From Bacillota bacterium (GTDB lineage: Bacteria > Bacillota > Desulfotomaculia > Desulfotomaculales > VENG01), in the NCBI GenBank assembly GCA_009711705.1, contig VENG01000029.1, positions 27,824 to 91,823 of the forward strand: a stretch of DNA of 64,000 bases. Reading direction: 5' to 3'. Positions 26,617 through 34,971 of this stretch are shown here, piece by piece. Position numbers and translations under genes: made by a program. The number at the start of each line of letters is the position of its first letter. The stretch's first letter is position 1. The notes under the pieces were generated by a model. It made no database searches. It was given only the letters and a program-made list of their open reading frames with translations, and was not told the DNA's origin.

Positions 26617-26916
26617 AAACTCGTTAATTTTATTAAATTAAAACGCACCTATAAAAGGTAAGGTTTTTCCCAAAACACACCAACGGCCCAAGAGCCATGG
26701 TAAATCAATAACATATTTCAGCCCGTAAGCCGAAATGATTCATGAAACATACTTCTGGCCCAAAGGCCGAAGTCAAAGTGAACAACAATTCTTATGAGAA
26801 ATAGTACCACACCGTTCAGATAATATCAACAAAAATCTCATATTTAACCATAATCATCTTACCCATAACACCATCAACCAGATTATTTATATATCACACG
26901 TTTCCCTGCAGCCTTT
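26617..26916. other. Intergenic stretch with three short GC hairpins
   Basis: No gene is seen. Three similar short hairpins are present: near 26691 (GGCccaagaGCC), 26714 (TTTCaGCccgtaaGCcGAAA) and 26753 (CTTCtGGCCcaaaGGCCGAAG). Their role is unknown; they could be degenerate repeats. Confidence 0.3.
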
Positions 26917-27147
26917 TAATCTTTTGATATAAATCTCTTATATTTTTTCCCAGTCTTTCTGACTTATTCCCGCTTGCTTCAAAATCAGCTTCAATAAAGA
27001 AACTCCGATATCACCCCCAAGCGGATTTGGAATACGAAGCTTCAACTGCCCCTTTTGCCATGAACTGATGGCGGTCACCACTTATGGTCCTTTAAAACCA
27101 AACAAGCGCAGTCGTCGTATCAATTCTTTTCGGCTAACCGGTTTCAT
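26917..27147 (-). pseudogene. hicA: HicA-type mRNA interferase toxin, inactivated by two frameshifts
   Basis: ATG 27147 overlaps the hicB stop (ATGA). Across three frames the HicA pattern is complete: KPVSRKELIRRLRLFGFKGP, then SGDRHQFMAKG with the catalytic His, then QLKLRIPNPLGGDIGVSLLK and ILKQAGISQKDWEKI. A one-base loss after GGACCATA creates a stop after 21 codons, and an extra G in AAAAGGGG shifts the remainder. HicA is a dsRBD-like RNase that cleaves mRNA. As read, the toxin cannot be made. Confidence 0.8.
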
Positions 27148-27392
27148 GCTTCATCCGTCACCCTATTTAAATCAATACCCCCAAGTTGTGGCAAGGGGTC
27201 ATAATCTCTTAGTTTTAACAACAACCATTCTTCCAGCACTTCTTGTAGTACTGACCGGCACTGTTCCAATGTTTCCTCATTTGCCCAGACTCCGGGGCAT
27301 TTCTTGATGTCACAGTAATAACTTCCGTCTTCCAGCAGTTTATAGTTAGCTTCTTTTATGGCGTTTACCAGATAACTGCTAAGTACAGGCAT
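27144..27392 (-). CDS. hicB: HicB-type antitoxin
   Basis: 82 aa, intact. The degraded RNase H-like HicB fold is recognisable (YKLLEDGSYYCDIKKCPGVW, ANEETLEQCRSVLQEVLEEW), ending in LPQLGGIDLNRV. HicB neutralises HicA and usually represses the operon. Here it precedes hicA (hicBA order) with overlapping stop and start codons, and the toxin gene is broken. It is either a defective addiction module or a solitary antitoxin protecting against a related HicA elsewhere. Confidence 0.8.
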   Translation of the reverse strand: MPVLSSYLVNAIKEANYKLLEDGSYYCDIKKCPGVWANEETLEQCRSVLQEVLEEWLLLKLRDYDPLPQLGGIDLNRVTDEA

Positions 27393-27800
27393 CCAGTCCC
27401 TCCTGTATTATTTCTTACCAAGATAATACCACCTGGTTTACCGCCAGGCAATTCTTCTCTCATTTATTTGTATCTTAATTGCGGATTATCACACCTTAAC
27501 AAGCTCAAGCATCCTACTCAAAAACCATCATATCTATAAAATTGTTTAACCTATCAGCACGTTCCTTAGCAGCCTTTTGGGTCTATTTTTATATCAATTT
27601 TCAAGACATCTCCTTCTTTTATCCTATCAGGAGAGAGGGATTTAGGAAAATTAAAGTTGTTTTAAAAAAGGTTATTAACATTATCACGAACAAGGCAAAA
27701 GAACACGGTATTAAAAACCTTGCCGCCCATAGTGCGGTAAAGCAAGTAAGACAAAAATCATTGGTACCCGATGGCGACGCCCTGTCCCCCGACTACCCAT
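27393..27800. other. Stretch without a supportable gene
   Basis: A 90-codon plus-strand ORF (27542-27814) is open here, but it lacks a ribosome site and its N-terminal half has random-looking composition. The later part (FRKIKVVLKKVINIITNKAK) could be a remnant. Nothing else was seen. Confidence 0.3.
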
Positions 27801-27977
27801 TTATCGATCCGTGATCATTTTTTCTCCTTGCATAATGGTCCTTTGGTATTCCGCTATGTATTTATCAAGCTCCTGGCTGATCCTGAGCTGTTCATCAAAA
27901 CCTGCTTCTTTAATTGAATGGTTAATTAATTTAAGACGAAGCTCTTCTATTTTGACAAGCAATTCTTCATGCAACAT
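27801..27977 (-). CDS. Spo0E-like aspartyl-phosphate phosphatase
   Basis: 58 aa from ATG 27977 after GGGGAAC. It has the Spo0E family pattern of two helices with the SQELD motif (EELLVKIEELRLKLINHSIK, LRISQELDKYIAEYQR). Spo0E-type proteins dephosphorylate Spo0A-P and delay sporulation, so the host or donor is probably a spore former. The longer frame starting at 28028 adds 17 unconvincing residues. It stands alone on the minus strand. Confidence 0.85.
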   Translation of the reverse strand: MLHEELLVKIEELRLKLINHSIKEAGFDEQLRISQELDKYIAEYQRTIMQGEKMITDR

Positions 27978-28121
27978 AATTAGTTCCCCGCAAGATTTTA
28001 TTGTATATAATCCATGGTTCAAGCTCATATTTTACTGTTTCTGTCTGCATATGTCAAATTGCGTTTAAAAAGGCATGGTAATCACGTGCTTCGTGACCGT
28101 ATATTGAAAGTGTACAACGTC

Positions 28122-28328
28122 CTACCTATTGTCAGATTCGCTGTTATGCTGCTGTTTCATTTCCTCCAACCTATCCGCAAATAATTTACCATCCTGGTTA
28201 ACATCGATCCCCAGAGCCTTCTTGATTTCCTTTAGCTCTTCTAAAATTTGAGCGGTTCTACCGGCAGCCAAAATTGAACAGATTAATTTTGTAAGAGTAA
28301 TTAATACACCTATTAACTCAATAGTTAT
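28122..28328 (-). CDS. Small membrane protein with coiled-coil tail; AUA at start position
   Basis: A perfect AGGAGGT lies at 28337-28343, and the matching codon 8 nt on is ATA (28328), followed by TIELIGVLITLTKLICSILA, a membrane helix. The tail is an acidic coiled coil (QILEELKEIKKALGIDVNQDG, ending QHNSESDNR). The annotated-length frame upstream of the ribosome site is not protein-like. If ATA is not used, no ordinary start is available. Small holin-like or regulatory membrane protein; family unknown. Confidence 0.45.
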   Translation of the reverse strand: MTIELIGVLITLTKLICSILAAGRTAQILEELKEIKKALGIDVNQDGKLFADRLEEMKQQHNSESDNR

Positions 28329-28568
28329 TGTATAATACCTCCTGCGCAGGAAACAGGGGGGCAGCCCCCTATTTACTTTTATGAATGCATTGCTTACTTT
28401 AAGTGACTGCTTGATCACTGATAATGTTCCAGACGACCATACAGGAATACCGAGAATTAAAAAGAACTGTAACCATAACTGTGTTTTTAACACTACGAGT
28501 GGATTGGGCTTGGAATATAGTTAAGCCACTCCCTCCGGATTAACCAAATACATTATTAGGAGGCACAA

Positions 28569-28973
28569 ATGAACAAAGACAAACTGTTAGTTTCCGCCGC
28601 AATTGCATTTCTTGGTTTAAGCTTTATCATTGGATCTCACGTTTTAGCAAATGCAATATCAGACTTTGGACGAAGGCTTGATATTGATACCGGGGATATT
28701 GGATCTCCCCTCGGATATATAGCTTCAGAGCTGGTAGAGTTTAGGCATGAATATAGTAAAAACCAACCCGAAGCCATCCGGGAAAAACAAGGCATGTACA
28801 TGAGCGAAGCAGCGGAATACCTGGGATTTAGCTTCAAGGAATTAAAATTTCTCATTGAGGAAGAAAACATAAATATCCCGTACATAAAGGTCAACCACAA
28901 GTATGTTTTCTATAAAGAATCACTGGATCAGTGGCAAAAAACGATTGAACAACAAGAATACATCCTTGAATAA
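28569..28973 (+). CDS. Membrane-anchored protein with excisionase-like HTH domain
   Basis: 134 aa, ATG after AGGAGG (28558-28563). An N-terminal membrane helix (LLVSAAIAFLGLSFIIGSHV) is followed by a linker and a MerR/excisionase-type winged helix (YMSEAAEYLGFSFKELKFLI, IPYIKVNHKYVFYKESLDQW). Such membrane-tethered DNA-binding proteins are unusual. It is the first plus-strand gene of the cargo region and stands alone. Confidence 0.7.
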   Translation: MNKDKLLVSAAIAFLGLSFIIGSHVLANAISDFGRRLDIDTGDIGSPLGYIASELVEFRHEYSKNQPEAIREKQGMYMSEAAEYLGFSFKELKFLIEEENINIPYIKVNHKYVFYKESLDQWQKTIEQQEYILE

Positions 28974-29143
28974 ATATAATCAATTCTGTACCAGTTAACT
29001 TGGGAATGTGTAATATAATTTTAAAGGGTTAGAAAAATAAATAGGAAATGCATATGAGCCTATACAAATAGCTTTTTTCCCTTTAACAATGAATCGGCTG
29101 TAAATGGTTCTTGCCTATCAGGAGGATAGGGATTTGACATGAA

Positions 29144-29203
29144 CATCACAGACATAATACGACATAATCCCCCTCACAATTAAAGATGTTAATTGTGTAT
29201 AAT
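29144..29203 (+). promoter_or_regulatory. Promoter with CAGACA...GACA box, site 1
   Basis: CACAGACATAATACGACATA (29147-29166) and TATAAT at 29198. The second GAC starts exactly 37 nt before the -10 box, as at 31593/31630 and 35691/35728. No good -35 hexamer is present, which suggests activator-dependent transcription. Confidence 0.6.
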
Positions 29204-29282
29204 GAAAAAAAATCTTAATGCGTGTACAGAAATTGGAGAGTTAAAGGATTTTTGATAGGCAGTGCTTAAGGAGGTAGATAAT

Positions 29283-30260
29283 ATTTCATGCGGGAGAAAG
29301 CTTATCACAACTTTGTATGTTGTTGTTTTGAGTTGGGCAATTATATCAGCATACTTTTACAACCAGCACTACATCAATTTAAAGACATACGATGTCATTA
29401 ATGGAAAAATAACTCTTGAGGATGCTACATTGTTTGTTAAGCAAGTGACAATGGAGCAATACAAAAGCAACATAAGGCCTTTTCACGGTGATGATATTTG
29501 GTATTACAATGTGGCGCTTGAACTACCTGACAAGTTGGTAACCCCGTTTATAAAGCTGTGCTACTTTTACAGTTTACCGTATGAATTCAATGATAATATA
29601 GCTGTACTTAAAGTAAAAGGAATAATGACCTATGATTCCCTTAGCAAACTAGATCCCTTCGATATATATCAAATGTATATATACGGTCATAAAACCAACT
29701 ATGGAAAAAATATTGGTTATACCCACCGGGGGAATGATAACATTTATCTCTTTCATGTGGAAGGAGAAGGAGTTGCAACTGATATAAAGACCTTGGGTCT
29801 AATCATTGATAATAAACATGGAGATAGGGAGCAAGTGCTTTCCTTGGAGCCTAAATGGGAGACCAAGACCTATAATACCCTCCAAGAAAGGCCACCTGAG
29901 TATAAGTTTGACCCCAGGGAATCAGTATTTAAGACGTTTCGACCGTTTGAAAACGGAAATGCAGATAAACTTCAGGAGTTTGTCTTGCCTAAACTGAGGG
30001 GCGATTTCCCTTGGGCACGAATAAAACATGACTATTGGGAATCCAATCATACCGGCCACTTTACGTATATGAAAGAATACCAAGGCTTTAATGATGTCTT
30101 CATGTATACTATTGTTTTTAATGAACGGGATGATTTGCAAACTGACAATACAGCCAAGCAACCAGTTACGGACATTGCCGAACAAAAACTATATCTAATT
30201 GATACGGGTGAGGCGTGGAGAATAATTGACATTGGGCCTGTAACAGAATTATCTCATTAG
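29283..30260 (+). CDS. Membrane-anchored hypothetical protein; apparent AUU start
   Basis: AAGGAGGT at 29268-29275 is followed 7 nt later by ATT (29283). The GTG at 29262 lies upstream of the ribosome site, so ATT is the better start. Residues 6-27 form a membrane helix (LITTLYVVVLSWAIISAYFY). A roughly 290-residue extracellular or intracellular domain follows with no recognised motif (YYNVALELPDKLVTPFIKLC; DFPWARIKHDYWESNHTGHF). It is driven by promoter site 1 and followed by a TATTATACCTATA element at 30279-30296 and a hairpin terminator. Base composition is AT-rich like the rest of the cargo region. Confidence 0.6.
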   Translation: MSCGRKLITTLYVVVLSWAIISAYFYNQHYINLKTYDVINGKITLEDATLFVKQVTMEQYKSNIRPFHGDDIWYYNVALELPDKLVTPFIKLCYFYSLPYEFNDNIAVLKVKGIMTYDSLSKLDPFDIYQMYIYGHKTNYGKNIGYTHRGNDNIYLFHVEGEGVATDIKTLGLIIDNKHGDREQVLSLEPKWETKTYNTLQERPPEYKFDPRESVFKTFRPFENGNADKLQEFVLPKLRGDFPWARIKHDYWESNHTGHFTYMKEYQGFNDVFMYTIVFNERDDLQTDNTAKQPVTDIAEQKLYLIDTGEAWRIIDIGPVTELSH

Positions 30261-30301
30261 CCCTACCGTAAAAATTGTTGCATATTATACCTATAGTGAT
30301 A

Positions 30302-30326
30302 AAAAAGCAGTAATTCAATGCTTTTT
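30302..30326 (+). terminator. Intrinsic terminator
   Basis: AAAAAGCA / TGCTTTTT stem with a 9-nt loop, after the preceding membrane-protein gene. Confidence 0.6.
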
Positions 30327-30375
30327 GAGAATGCTATTAATAGTAACTCTCCTCTAACATTTAGGAGGGATTTTA

Positions 30376-30858
30376 GTGAAAAAGATATTAAAGGCTTGCT
30401 TAGCAGTTATTGCAGTCACTTTTATGGCTCTCAGTTTGTCTTATTACCTCTATTTAAGGTCGGCAATTCAAATAATTAATAAGGTTCCTCCAGCTTTTAA
30501 TAAACAATTGTTAGTGTTTTCCGAAGGTGGTGTGGCAGTCGTTCATGACAATAAAATGTTGCACATTATCAATAAGAGCAATCAGCCTTTAATGATGTCC
30601 ACACTATTTAAAAGTTACTTAATTGATAAGGAAAAAAATGAGGTTGTTATCCGTCAAAACCTTCTCAATCCTAAACCAAGAAACAATACTTACCAGCTTA
30701 TTAAAATCCCACATGAAGATTACAGTCGGATATTGTCCAACAATAAATTATTAATTCGTGTTAAATATGCTTTTCTCGGTAAACAACACACTTTATTCGA
30801 ATATGACCTTTCAAATAAAAGCCTAAAATTAACACAAGAGTATTCAATTGGCAAATAG
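30376..30858 (+). CDS. Secreted or membrane-anchored hypothetical protein (160 aa)
   Basis: GTG start at 30376 with AGGAGGG 7 nt upstream. An N-terminal hydrophobic helix (ACLAVIAVTFMALSLSYYLY) acts as signal anchor. The rest is a beta-rich domain (FSEGGVAVVHDNKMLHIINK, VIRQNLLNPKPRNNTYQLIK) with no recognised family. It follows the 29283 gene and terminator but has no CAGACA box of its own. Convergent with the DUF1294 gene. Confidence 0.6.
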   Translation: MKKILKACLAVIAVTFMALSLSYYLYLRSAIQIINKVPPAFNKQLLVFSEGGVAVVHDNKMLHIINKSNQPLMMSTLFKSYLIDKEKNEVVIRQNLLNPKPRNNTYQLIKIPHEDYSRILSNNKLLIRVKYAFLGKQHTLFEYDLSNKSLKLTQEYSIGK

Positions 30859-30980
30859 AAAATTTATAGGCTCAAGGGGAGTTGCTACGTTAATAATCAA
30901 AATCTCGGAACAAATTTAGAAACTTCTGCTGAACATTTTACTTAAAGTGTTTAGGCTTTAAAAAATCGCAGGTCAAAAAG

Positions 30981-31256
30981 TTAATAACCCGCGGTTTTTA
31001 GCAGTGAATATGCTATTAACCACATTTGTGCAAGTAGTATACTTGGGACGCCAAATGTGAAAAGCTTGTGTCTGGTTTTATGACGAAAAAGGCGCATGCC
31101 CATAAAAACTCCTATAGAACCCCCGGCGAGGCATAACAATAATAATGTTTTCTCAGGAACCCGCCATCTGTAATTTTGTGCGCAATCCTTGTCATAACCC
31201 ATTATAATTATCCCTGATAGATTAATAACAATAATATATCCAATTATAATTTCCAT
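30981..31256 (-). CDS. DUF1294 family membrane protein
   Basis: 91 aa, three or four predicted membrane helices. It shows the DUF1294 signature: YDKDCAQNYRWRVPEKTLLL, then GGSIGVFMGMRLFRHKTRHK, then FGVPSILLAQMWLIAY. Function unknown; small integral membrane protein. The ORF is intact and typical in length. Its stop lies inside an inverted repeat (30967-30998, CGC-GGT / ACC-GCG) that may terminate both convergent genes. Confidence 0.85.
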   Translation of the reverse strand: MEIIIGYIIVINLSGIIIMGYDKDCAQNYRWRVPEKTLLLLCLAGGSIGVFMGMRLFRHKTRHKLFTFGVPSILLAQMWLIAYSLLKTAGY

Positions 31257-31300
31257 TTTCTAGTTATTCCCCACCTTGTTTTTGTACCAGGATAGATAAT

Positions 31301-31483
31301 CTAGTCAGGCCTGCTCCCGGTCAACCGCCCAGTCCTGCGCCCAAGGTTGCGTCTATCAGCATACCCCTGTCGCGATGCTTCCGTGACAATCCTTTTAATA
31401 GGTGCTAACTCCGGGCTTACAATAGAAATTATCCTGTTTCGTGCAGCAGTGTTGCCGAAACCGATATTAACCAATTTAGCCAT
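31301..31483 (-). pseudogene. RemA/DUF370-like regulator, degenerate
   Basis: The first 35 residues match RemA ([34 protein letters not shown]). The expected GMLIDATxGRRT is present only if one base is removed before it and one added after it: GMLIDATLG is readable in the neighbouring frame and RRTG returns to the original. The C-terminal half (VIITDSGHVVLSAI in typical RemA) is missing. RemA is a DNA-binding biofilm regulator in Bacillus. This copy is almost certainly non-functional. Confidence 0.65.
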
Positions 31484-31525
31484 GATAAGATTCCCCCTTG
31501 GTTTTTGCCTTTTTTCAGGTAAGTA

Positions 31526-31635
31526 TGCAAATTATACCATTCGTCATCTTCGACGAATGGCTTTTTATTTCCTTTGCATCCAGACAAAATGCGACAAATA
31601 AAATTTTCTGACAAATAACCATATAATGATATAAT
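31526..31635 (+). promoter_or_regulatory. Composite intergenic unit: inverted box, terminator, CAGACA box, TATAAT (site 2)
   Basis: Order: TGCAAATTATACC (31526-31538), hairpin CCATTCGTC / GACGAATGG (31537-31560), CTTTTTATTTCC, GCATCCAGACAAAATGCGAC (31576-31595), CTGACA at 31608, TATAAT at 31630. The unit at 32099-32186 has the same order and near-identical text between hairpin and box. It drives the CGGC-domain gene. Confidence 0.65.
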
Positions 31636-31662
31636 TTGCCAAATAGCTAAGGAGGGTTTTCC

Positions 31663-32088
31663 ATGCCAAGAATAGGAATAATAACATGTTCAAATTGTAC
31701 GCAAGACCTTAACTGTGCTTCAGCAGTTTGCTTAGCCGATATGCGAAAAAAGAGGGGCTTTTTTGAGAAGTACCGGGAACAGGAAGTGGTCTTAGTTGGC
31801 ATTATTTCCTGTGCCGGTTGTCCAACTATTGGAGCCCCTGAAAAAATCTTAAAAAGAGTAAAGTCTTTGGCTAGTTTGAGGGCTGACGTAATCCATCTTT
31901 CATATTGCATGACTGCCGTTTGTCCCTTTATTAATAAGTATATAAAAGTAATCAAGGAAGCATATCCCAAAATAGAAATAGTTGAAGGGACGCACAAGCC
32001 TCGTGATAAAAGAATATTCCAAGCTGAGGTGCGTGAATTACTATGCATTGAAAATAGGGATATGACAGATCTTATTTTGAGTCGTTGA
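31663..32088 (+). CDS. CGGC domain-containing protein (putative metal-binding)
   Basis: 141 aa. Family pattern: IGIITCSNCTQDLNCASAVC near the N-terminus, LVGIISCAGCPTIGAPEKI in the centre, then VIHLSYCMTAVCPF and IVEGTHK. Conserved Cys clusters and the GTH motif define the CGGC domain, thought to bind a metal; physiological role unknown. ATG follows AAGGAGG. It is flanked by composite intergenic units, making it a self-contained single-gene cassette with its own promoter and downstream terminator. Confidence 0.88.
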   Translation: MPRIGIITCSNCTQDLNCASAVCLADMRKKRGFFEKYREQEVVLVGIISCAGCPTIGAPEKILKRVKSLASLRADVIHLSYCMTAVCPFINKYIKVIKEAYPKIEIVEGTHKPRDKRIFQAEVRELLCIENRDMTDLILSR

Positions 32089-32098
32089 CCCCACATCA

Positions 32099-32186
32099 AT
32101 GAACATTTTACCTATACAATACTTGCCAATCGTTTTCGACGGTGGCTTTTTCTTTCCTGAGCATCACAGACAAAATGTTCATCACC
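32099..32186 (+). repeat. Composite intergenic unit bounded by an 11-bp perfect inverted repeat
   Basis: ATGAACATTTT (32099-32109) and AAAATGTTCAT (32172-32182) are perfect inverted copies. Between them are ACCTATA, the hairpin GCCAATCGT / ACGGTGGC with CTTTTTC, and GAGCATCACAGACA. Its text closely matches 31526-31600. Further copies of the left half (TTTTACCTATA-like) lie at 30279, 32568, 34867, 36247 and 38654. This right half has no TATAAT at the standard spacing. Confidence 0.6.
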
Positions 32187-32286
32187 CTGATGTTATAAGC
32201 AACATTTTAAAGGAAAGCTTCTGTCAATATTAAAATATAGGCAATGGGATGGTGAGGCTTATGGATGCAATTAAGGAGTTCAGGGA

Positions 32287-32548
32287 ATAAAAAAATACAA
32301 AACATTGTCATGGATTTCAATATATACAATCCCGACTACATTCTTTCTGATATATTCAGAACATAATCTAATTAAATATCTTGGTTATACATTTATGTGT
32401 AGCTTAATTCTATTAGGCTTTTTTTTAGTTTGAAATATAAATGCCCGGTATGTAAGGTTCGGCTTGACACAAGGACACGATTTACTAGAACTATCTATTG
32501 TCCTAAATGTAAAGCCCAATTACTAGAAAAACATCCTTCTGACGGGTG
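32287..32548 (+). pseudogene. Membrane-anchored zinc-ribbon protein, frameshifted at a T8 run
   Basis: AAGGAG at 32273-32278 precedes ATA AAA AAA TAC (32287). This opens a frame with two membrane-helix-like segments (SWISIYTIPTTFFLIYS, FMCSLILLGFFLV) that ends at TGA right after a run of eight T. One base away the frame continues as KYKCPVCKVRLDTRTRFTRT and IYCPKCKAQLLEKHPSDG, a perfect CxxC...CxxC zinc ribbon. Either an indel in T8 broke the gene or the run permits slippage. Start codon AUA is unusual, as at 28328. Function unknown. Confidence 0.5.
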
Positions 32549-32638
32549 ACCGGACAAACCAAGCTATTGACACGTTTTACCTATAGAAAATGAGACATAT
32601 CAATAACTTCTATCAATTTATGAAGTTGAGGTGATTAT

Positions 32639-33184
32639 ATGAAAAAAGTTATATTATTTTGTTCACTTATTGTTTTTTTACTGGCTGGCTGTACTAATAA
32701 GGATAATGAAGAAGCTATGTCTAAAGATTCCTTTCGAGACCTTGCAGATAATGTAAGCGATAATGTTGAAATAATTCAACCAGAACAAACCGTTGCTATA
32801 AAAGATTATACTCTCCTTGAAAGAATGTATGTCGATGTAGATAGTGACAGTAAGGTTGAAAATATTGAATTATATACTTCAGCCAACACACACCATGGTA
32901 ATCGAATAGGGTGGGACGATGGTCAAAAATGGCTTCTACTTGTAAAAAACAATAATAAGATATATCCGCTGTATGACAATTACCTCCAATTAGGGCAATT
33001 AGAGTTTTATGTAACCAGTTTTAATAACTCTAAAACCGTTAGTCCTGATAGTACAGATTTAGAAAGACATATATATGTTATAGAGGCAAGCCATACCATT
33101 AAAATGCTTGATTATTATTGGGATGAAAAAAATTCTTGTTTTAAGTGGCTGTTCGAAAAGCCTAATCTTTCACTGAAAAAATAA
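32639..33184 (+). CDS. Lipoprotein, unknown function
   Basis: 181 aa, ATG after TTGAGGTG. A signal peptide with lipobox (LIVFLLAGC) is followed by an acidic linker and a beta-rich domain (DYTLLERMYVDVDSDSKVEN, WDDGQKWLLLVKNNNKIYPL, YVIEASHTIKMLDYYWDEKN) of the type seen in many Firmicute extracellular lipoproteins. It is anchored on the outer face of the cytoplasmic membrane. It has its own upstream leader; the IS1182 copy lies about 150 bp downstream. Confidence 0.75.
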   Translation: MKKVILFCSLIVFLLAGCTNKDNEEAMSKDSFRDLADNVSDNVEIIQPEQTVAIKDYTLLERMYVDVDSDSKVENIELYTSANTHHGNRIGWDDGQKWLLLVKNNNKIYPLYDNYLQLGQLEFYVTSFNNSKTVSPDSTDLERHIYVIEASHTIKMLDYYWDEKNSCFKWLFEKPNLSLKK

Positions 33185-33334
33185 AAAGGATCTCCAGCAC
33201 TATACCAATTAATGGTTTAAAAAAATCTTCATGCCTACTAGTTATTCCATCTTAGTACTGGACCCCAAAAAATGGACACACGTACCCTGTGGATAACGGT
33301 TTTTGTAAATTTTAATCTATAGCACTGATGTGCA

Positions 33335-34642
33335 TTACGCACTAGCTGGGTAGGCATAATGCTTGACTTTCATAGCCTCCAAGGTTTTGTCTCTCCCTTC
33401 AGGAACGGCGGTAGCCTGCATGTGACGGATCATGAGCTTGATTAGCCTGAAGGTATCCGCCATAATACTGAATATTTCTACGCTAGGAAGGCGTCGTATT
33501 GGTAACTTCTTATGCCGCATAACTGAGTCCAGGGAATTTGATTCTATAGCAAAATTGAGCTCTACCTGTTTGCGAAACTTTTGAAACTCCTTGTGTAGCT
33601 TCGAACCAAGCGGTACCGGGCTGTTGATCAGAGGATTTTCCCAATAGTTCTGGTGAAAATACTTATCGCAAGTTGGGTTGAAAAGACAGTGTTGACAATG
33701 CTTTTCGTCACCCAGAAACCATATATCCATGGTTTCTCTGTCAAAGCTATCCCATATTAGTGGCTTGTCTTGTGGACACAGGAATTGGCGGTCGTTATTC
33801 ATATCCTCTGGCAGCACAGTGTTTTTCTTGACGCCAGTTGTTAAAATCACATCGTGTTTGGCTAGAGTTTCAACGTTAACATCATGGTCAAAATAGCCGA
33901 GGTCAGTCACCAGGTATTCAAGCTTAAGGTCTTCTACCTGATCTAGTTTTTCTAACAGTGGGAGCAGTACTTTTACGTCATGTACGTTGGCAGGTAAAGT
34001 TATCGAGATCAGCGGTACCGGGCCTTGCTTGGAATGACTGACGATAGTATGTTTGCGATAACCGACAAAGTATTTGTTCATGTTAGTTTTGTTACGCATA
34101 CTGCCCACAGCGGCGTCCGGGTCAGTGAATGTTTTTGGACAAGAGCATTTCTTTTTATCACAATTACAGTGCTTTTTCCCCGGCCGGCCAACATTTGCAA
34201 ACAGTGGCCTGGAGTCTACAGCAGTAAGGGAAGGATTTAGAAAACCATCGAGCTTCAGTGCTTGAGCAACAATTTTGAACAGTATCTGGTAAAAAAGCTC
34301 AACTCCTACTTTAGATCTAAAGTCACTCATGCTGTTATGAGAAGGTATACGTTGTGATCCGCCTGCAAAAATGAAATTGCGGTAACTTTGGTTCTGTGGC
34401 TTGTTTAAATTACGCTCTAAGTCACGATAAGAGCTGATTTCATTTTTGGTAAAATACAAATAATGAGCTCTGAACATAGTTATTGGATTATGGGGAATAC
34501 GTCCACCTTTCTTGTATAACGGCTGAATGAGATCATATACAAACGAATCATCCACAAATTCAATATAGTCAATGAGTTCTCTATCAAATCCAAGTGTGTT
34601 ATAATAGCTCATGGGAAAAAGGTCCAACTGAAGGTCTGCCAT
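33335..34642 (-). CDS. IS1182-like DDE transposase
   Basis: About 435 aa from ATG 34642, preceded by GAGGTG. The N-terminal DUF772-type domain (GRIPHNPITMFRAHYLYFTK, SSYRDLERNLNKPQNQSYRN) leads to a DDE core: AVDSRPLFA (Asp), YLVTDLGYFD (Asp) and FAIESNSLDSVMRHKKLPIR (Glu). A Cys-rich insert (CNCDKKKCSC) and a late CQHCLFNPTC are typical of the IS1182 group. The ORF is complete. Terminal inverted repeats could not be identified, so the element limits are uncertain. It lies between the lipoprotein gene and an orphan ACTTTACCTAAG box (34867), so it probably inserted into a cargo cassette. Confidence 0.85.
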   Translation of the reverse strand: MADLQLDLFPMSYYNTLGFDRELIDYIEFVDDSFVYDLIQPLYKKGGRIPHNPITMFRAHYLYFTKNEISSYRDLERNLNKPQNQSYRNFIFAGGSQRIPSHNSMSDFRSKVGVELFYQILFKIVAQALKLDGFLNPSLTAVDSRPLFANVGRPGKKHCNCDKKKCSCPKTFTDPDAAVGSMRNKTNMNKYFVGYRKHTIVSHSKQGPVPLISITLPANVHDVKVLLPLLEKLDQVEDLKLEYLVTDLGYFDHDVNVETLAKHDVILTTGVKKNTVLPEDMNNDRQFLCPQDKPLIWDSFDRETMDIWFLGDEKHCQHCLFNPTCDKYFHQNYWENPLINSPVPLGSKLHKEFQKFRKQVELNFAIESNSLDSVMRHKKLPIRRLPSVEIFSIMADTFRLIKLMIRHMQATAVPEGRDKTLEAMKVKHYAYPASA

Positions 34643-34920
34643 AAGTATGCACCTCGCTTGGTTTTGGGTATTATTGGGGAATAATAAACTCAAAATTCGA
34701 CAAGCGGCGGTGCATTTCCTATTTCTGGCTACCTTTTATTTAATCTTTTCGAACAGACTCTTTAAAAAAGAAATCGTTTTTGATCCTCCCCACCAATGGA
34801 GCACAAGATTCTCAAATAAATATATTTTTCAAGACTCAAGTCGAATTGAACCATCTTAAAGTGATGCACACTTTACCTAAGTACGTCAAAACCTTTTCAA
34901 TCTTATAGTAAAGCCATCTC

Positions 34921-34952
34921 GCCGGTCTTTCGGGACTGGCTAGTGTTTTTTA
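34921..34952 (+). terminator. Intrinsic terminator
   Basis: GCCGGTC-tttcgg-GACTGGC, then TAGTGTTTTTTATT. Same place in the unit order as the hairpins at 31537 and 32125. Confidence 0.65.
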
Positions 34953-34971
34953 TTCCCCTGAAAGATGTTAA

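Noticed and set aside
27542..27814. 90-codon plus-strand ORF
   Set aside because: No ribosome site, poor composition in the N-terminal half, no family pattern.
32099..32182. Integron attC site
   Set aside because: The palindromic ends and inner hairpin look attC-like, but there are no GTTRRRY/RYYYAAC core sites and no integron integrase.
33254..33281. IS3-type terminal sequence (GTACTGGACCCCAAAAAATG)
   Set aside because: Resembles an IS3-family end, but no second end or orfAB remnant is present; one short match is not enough.
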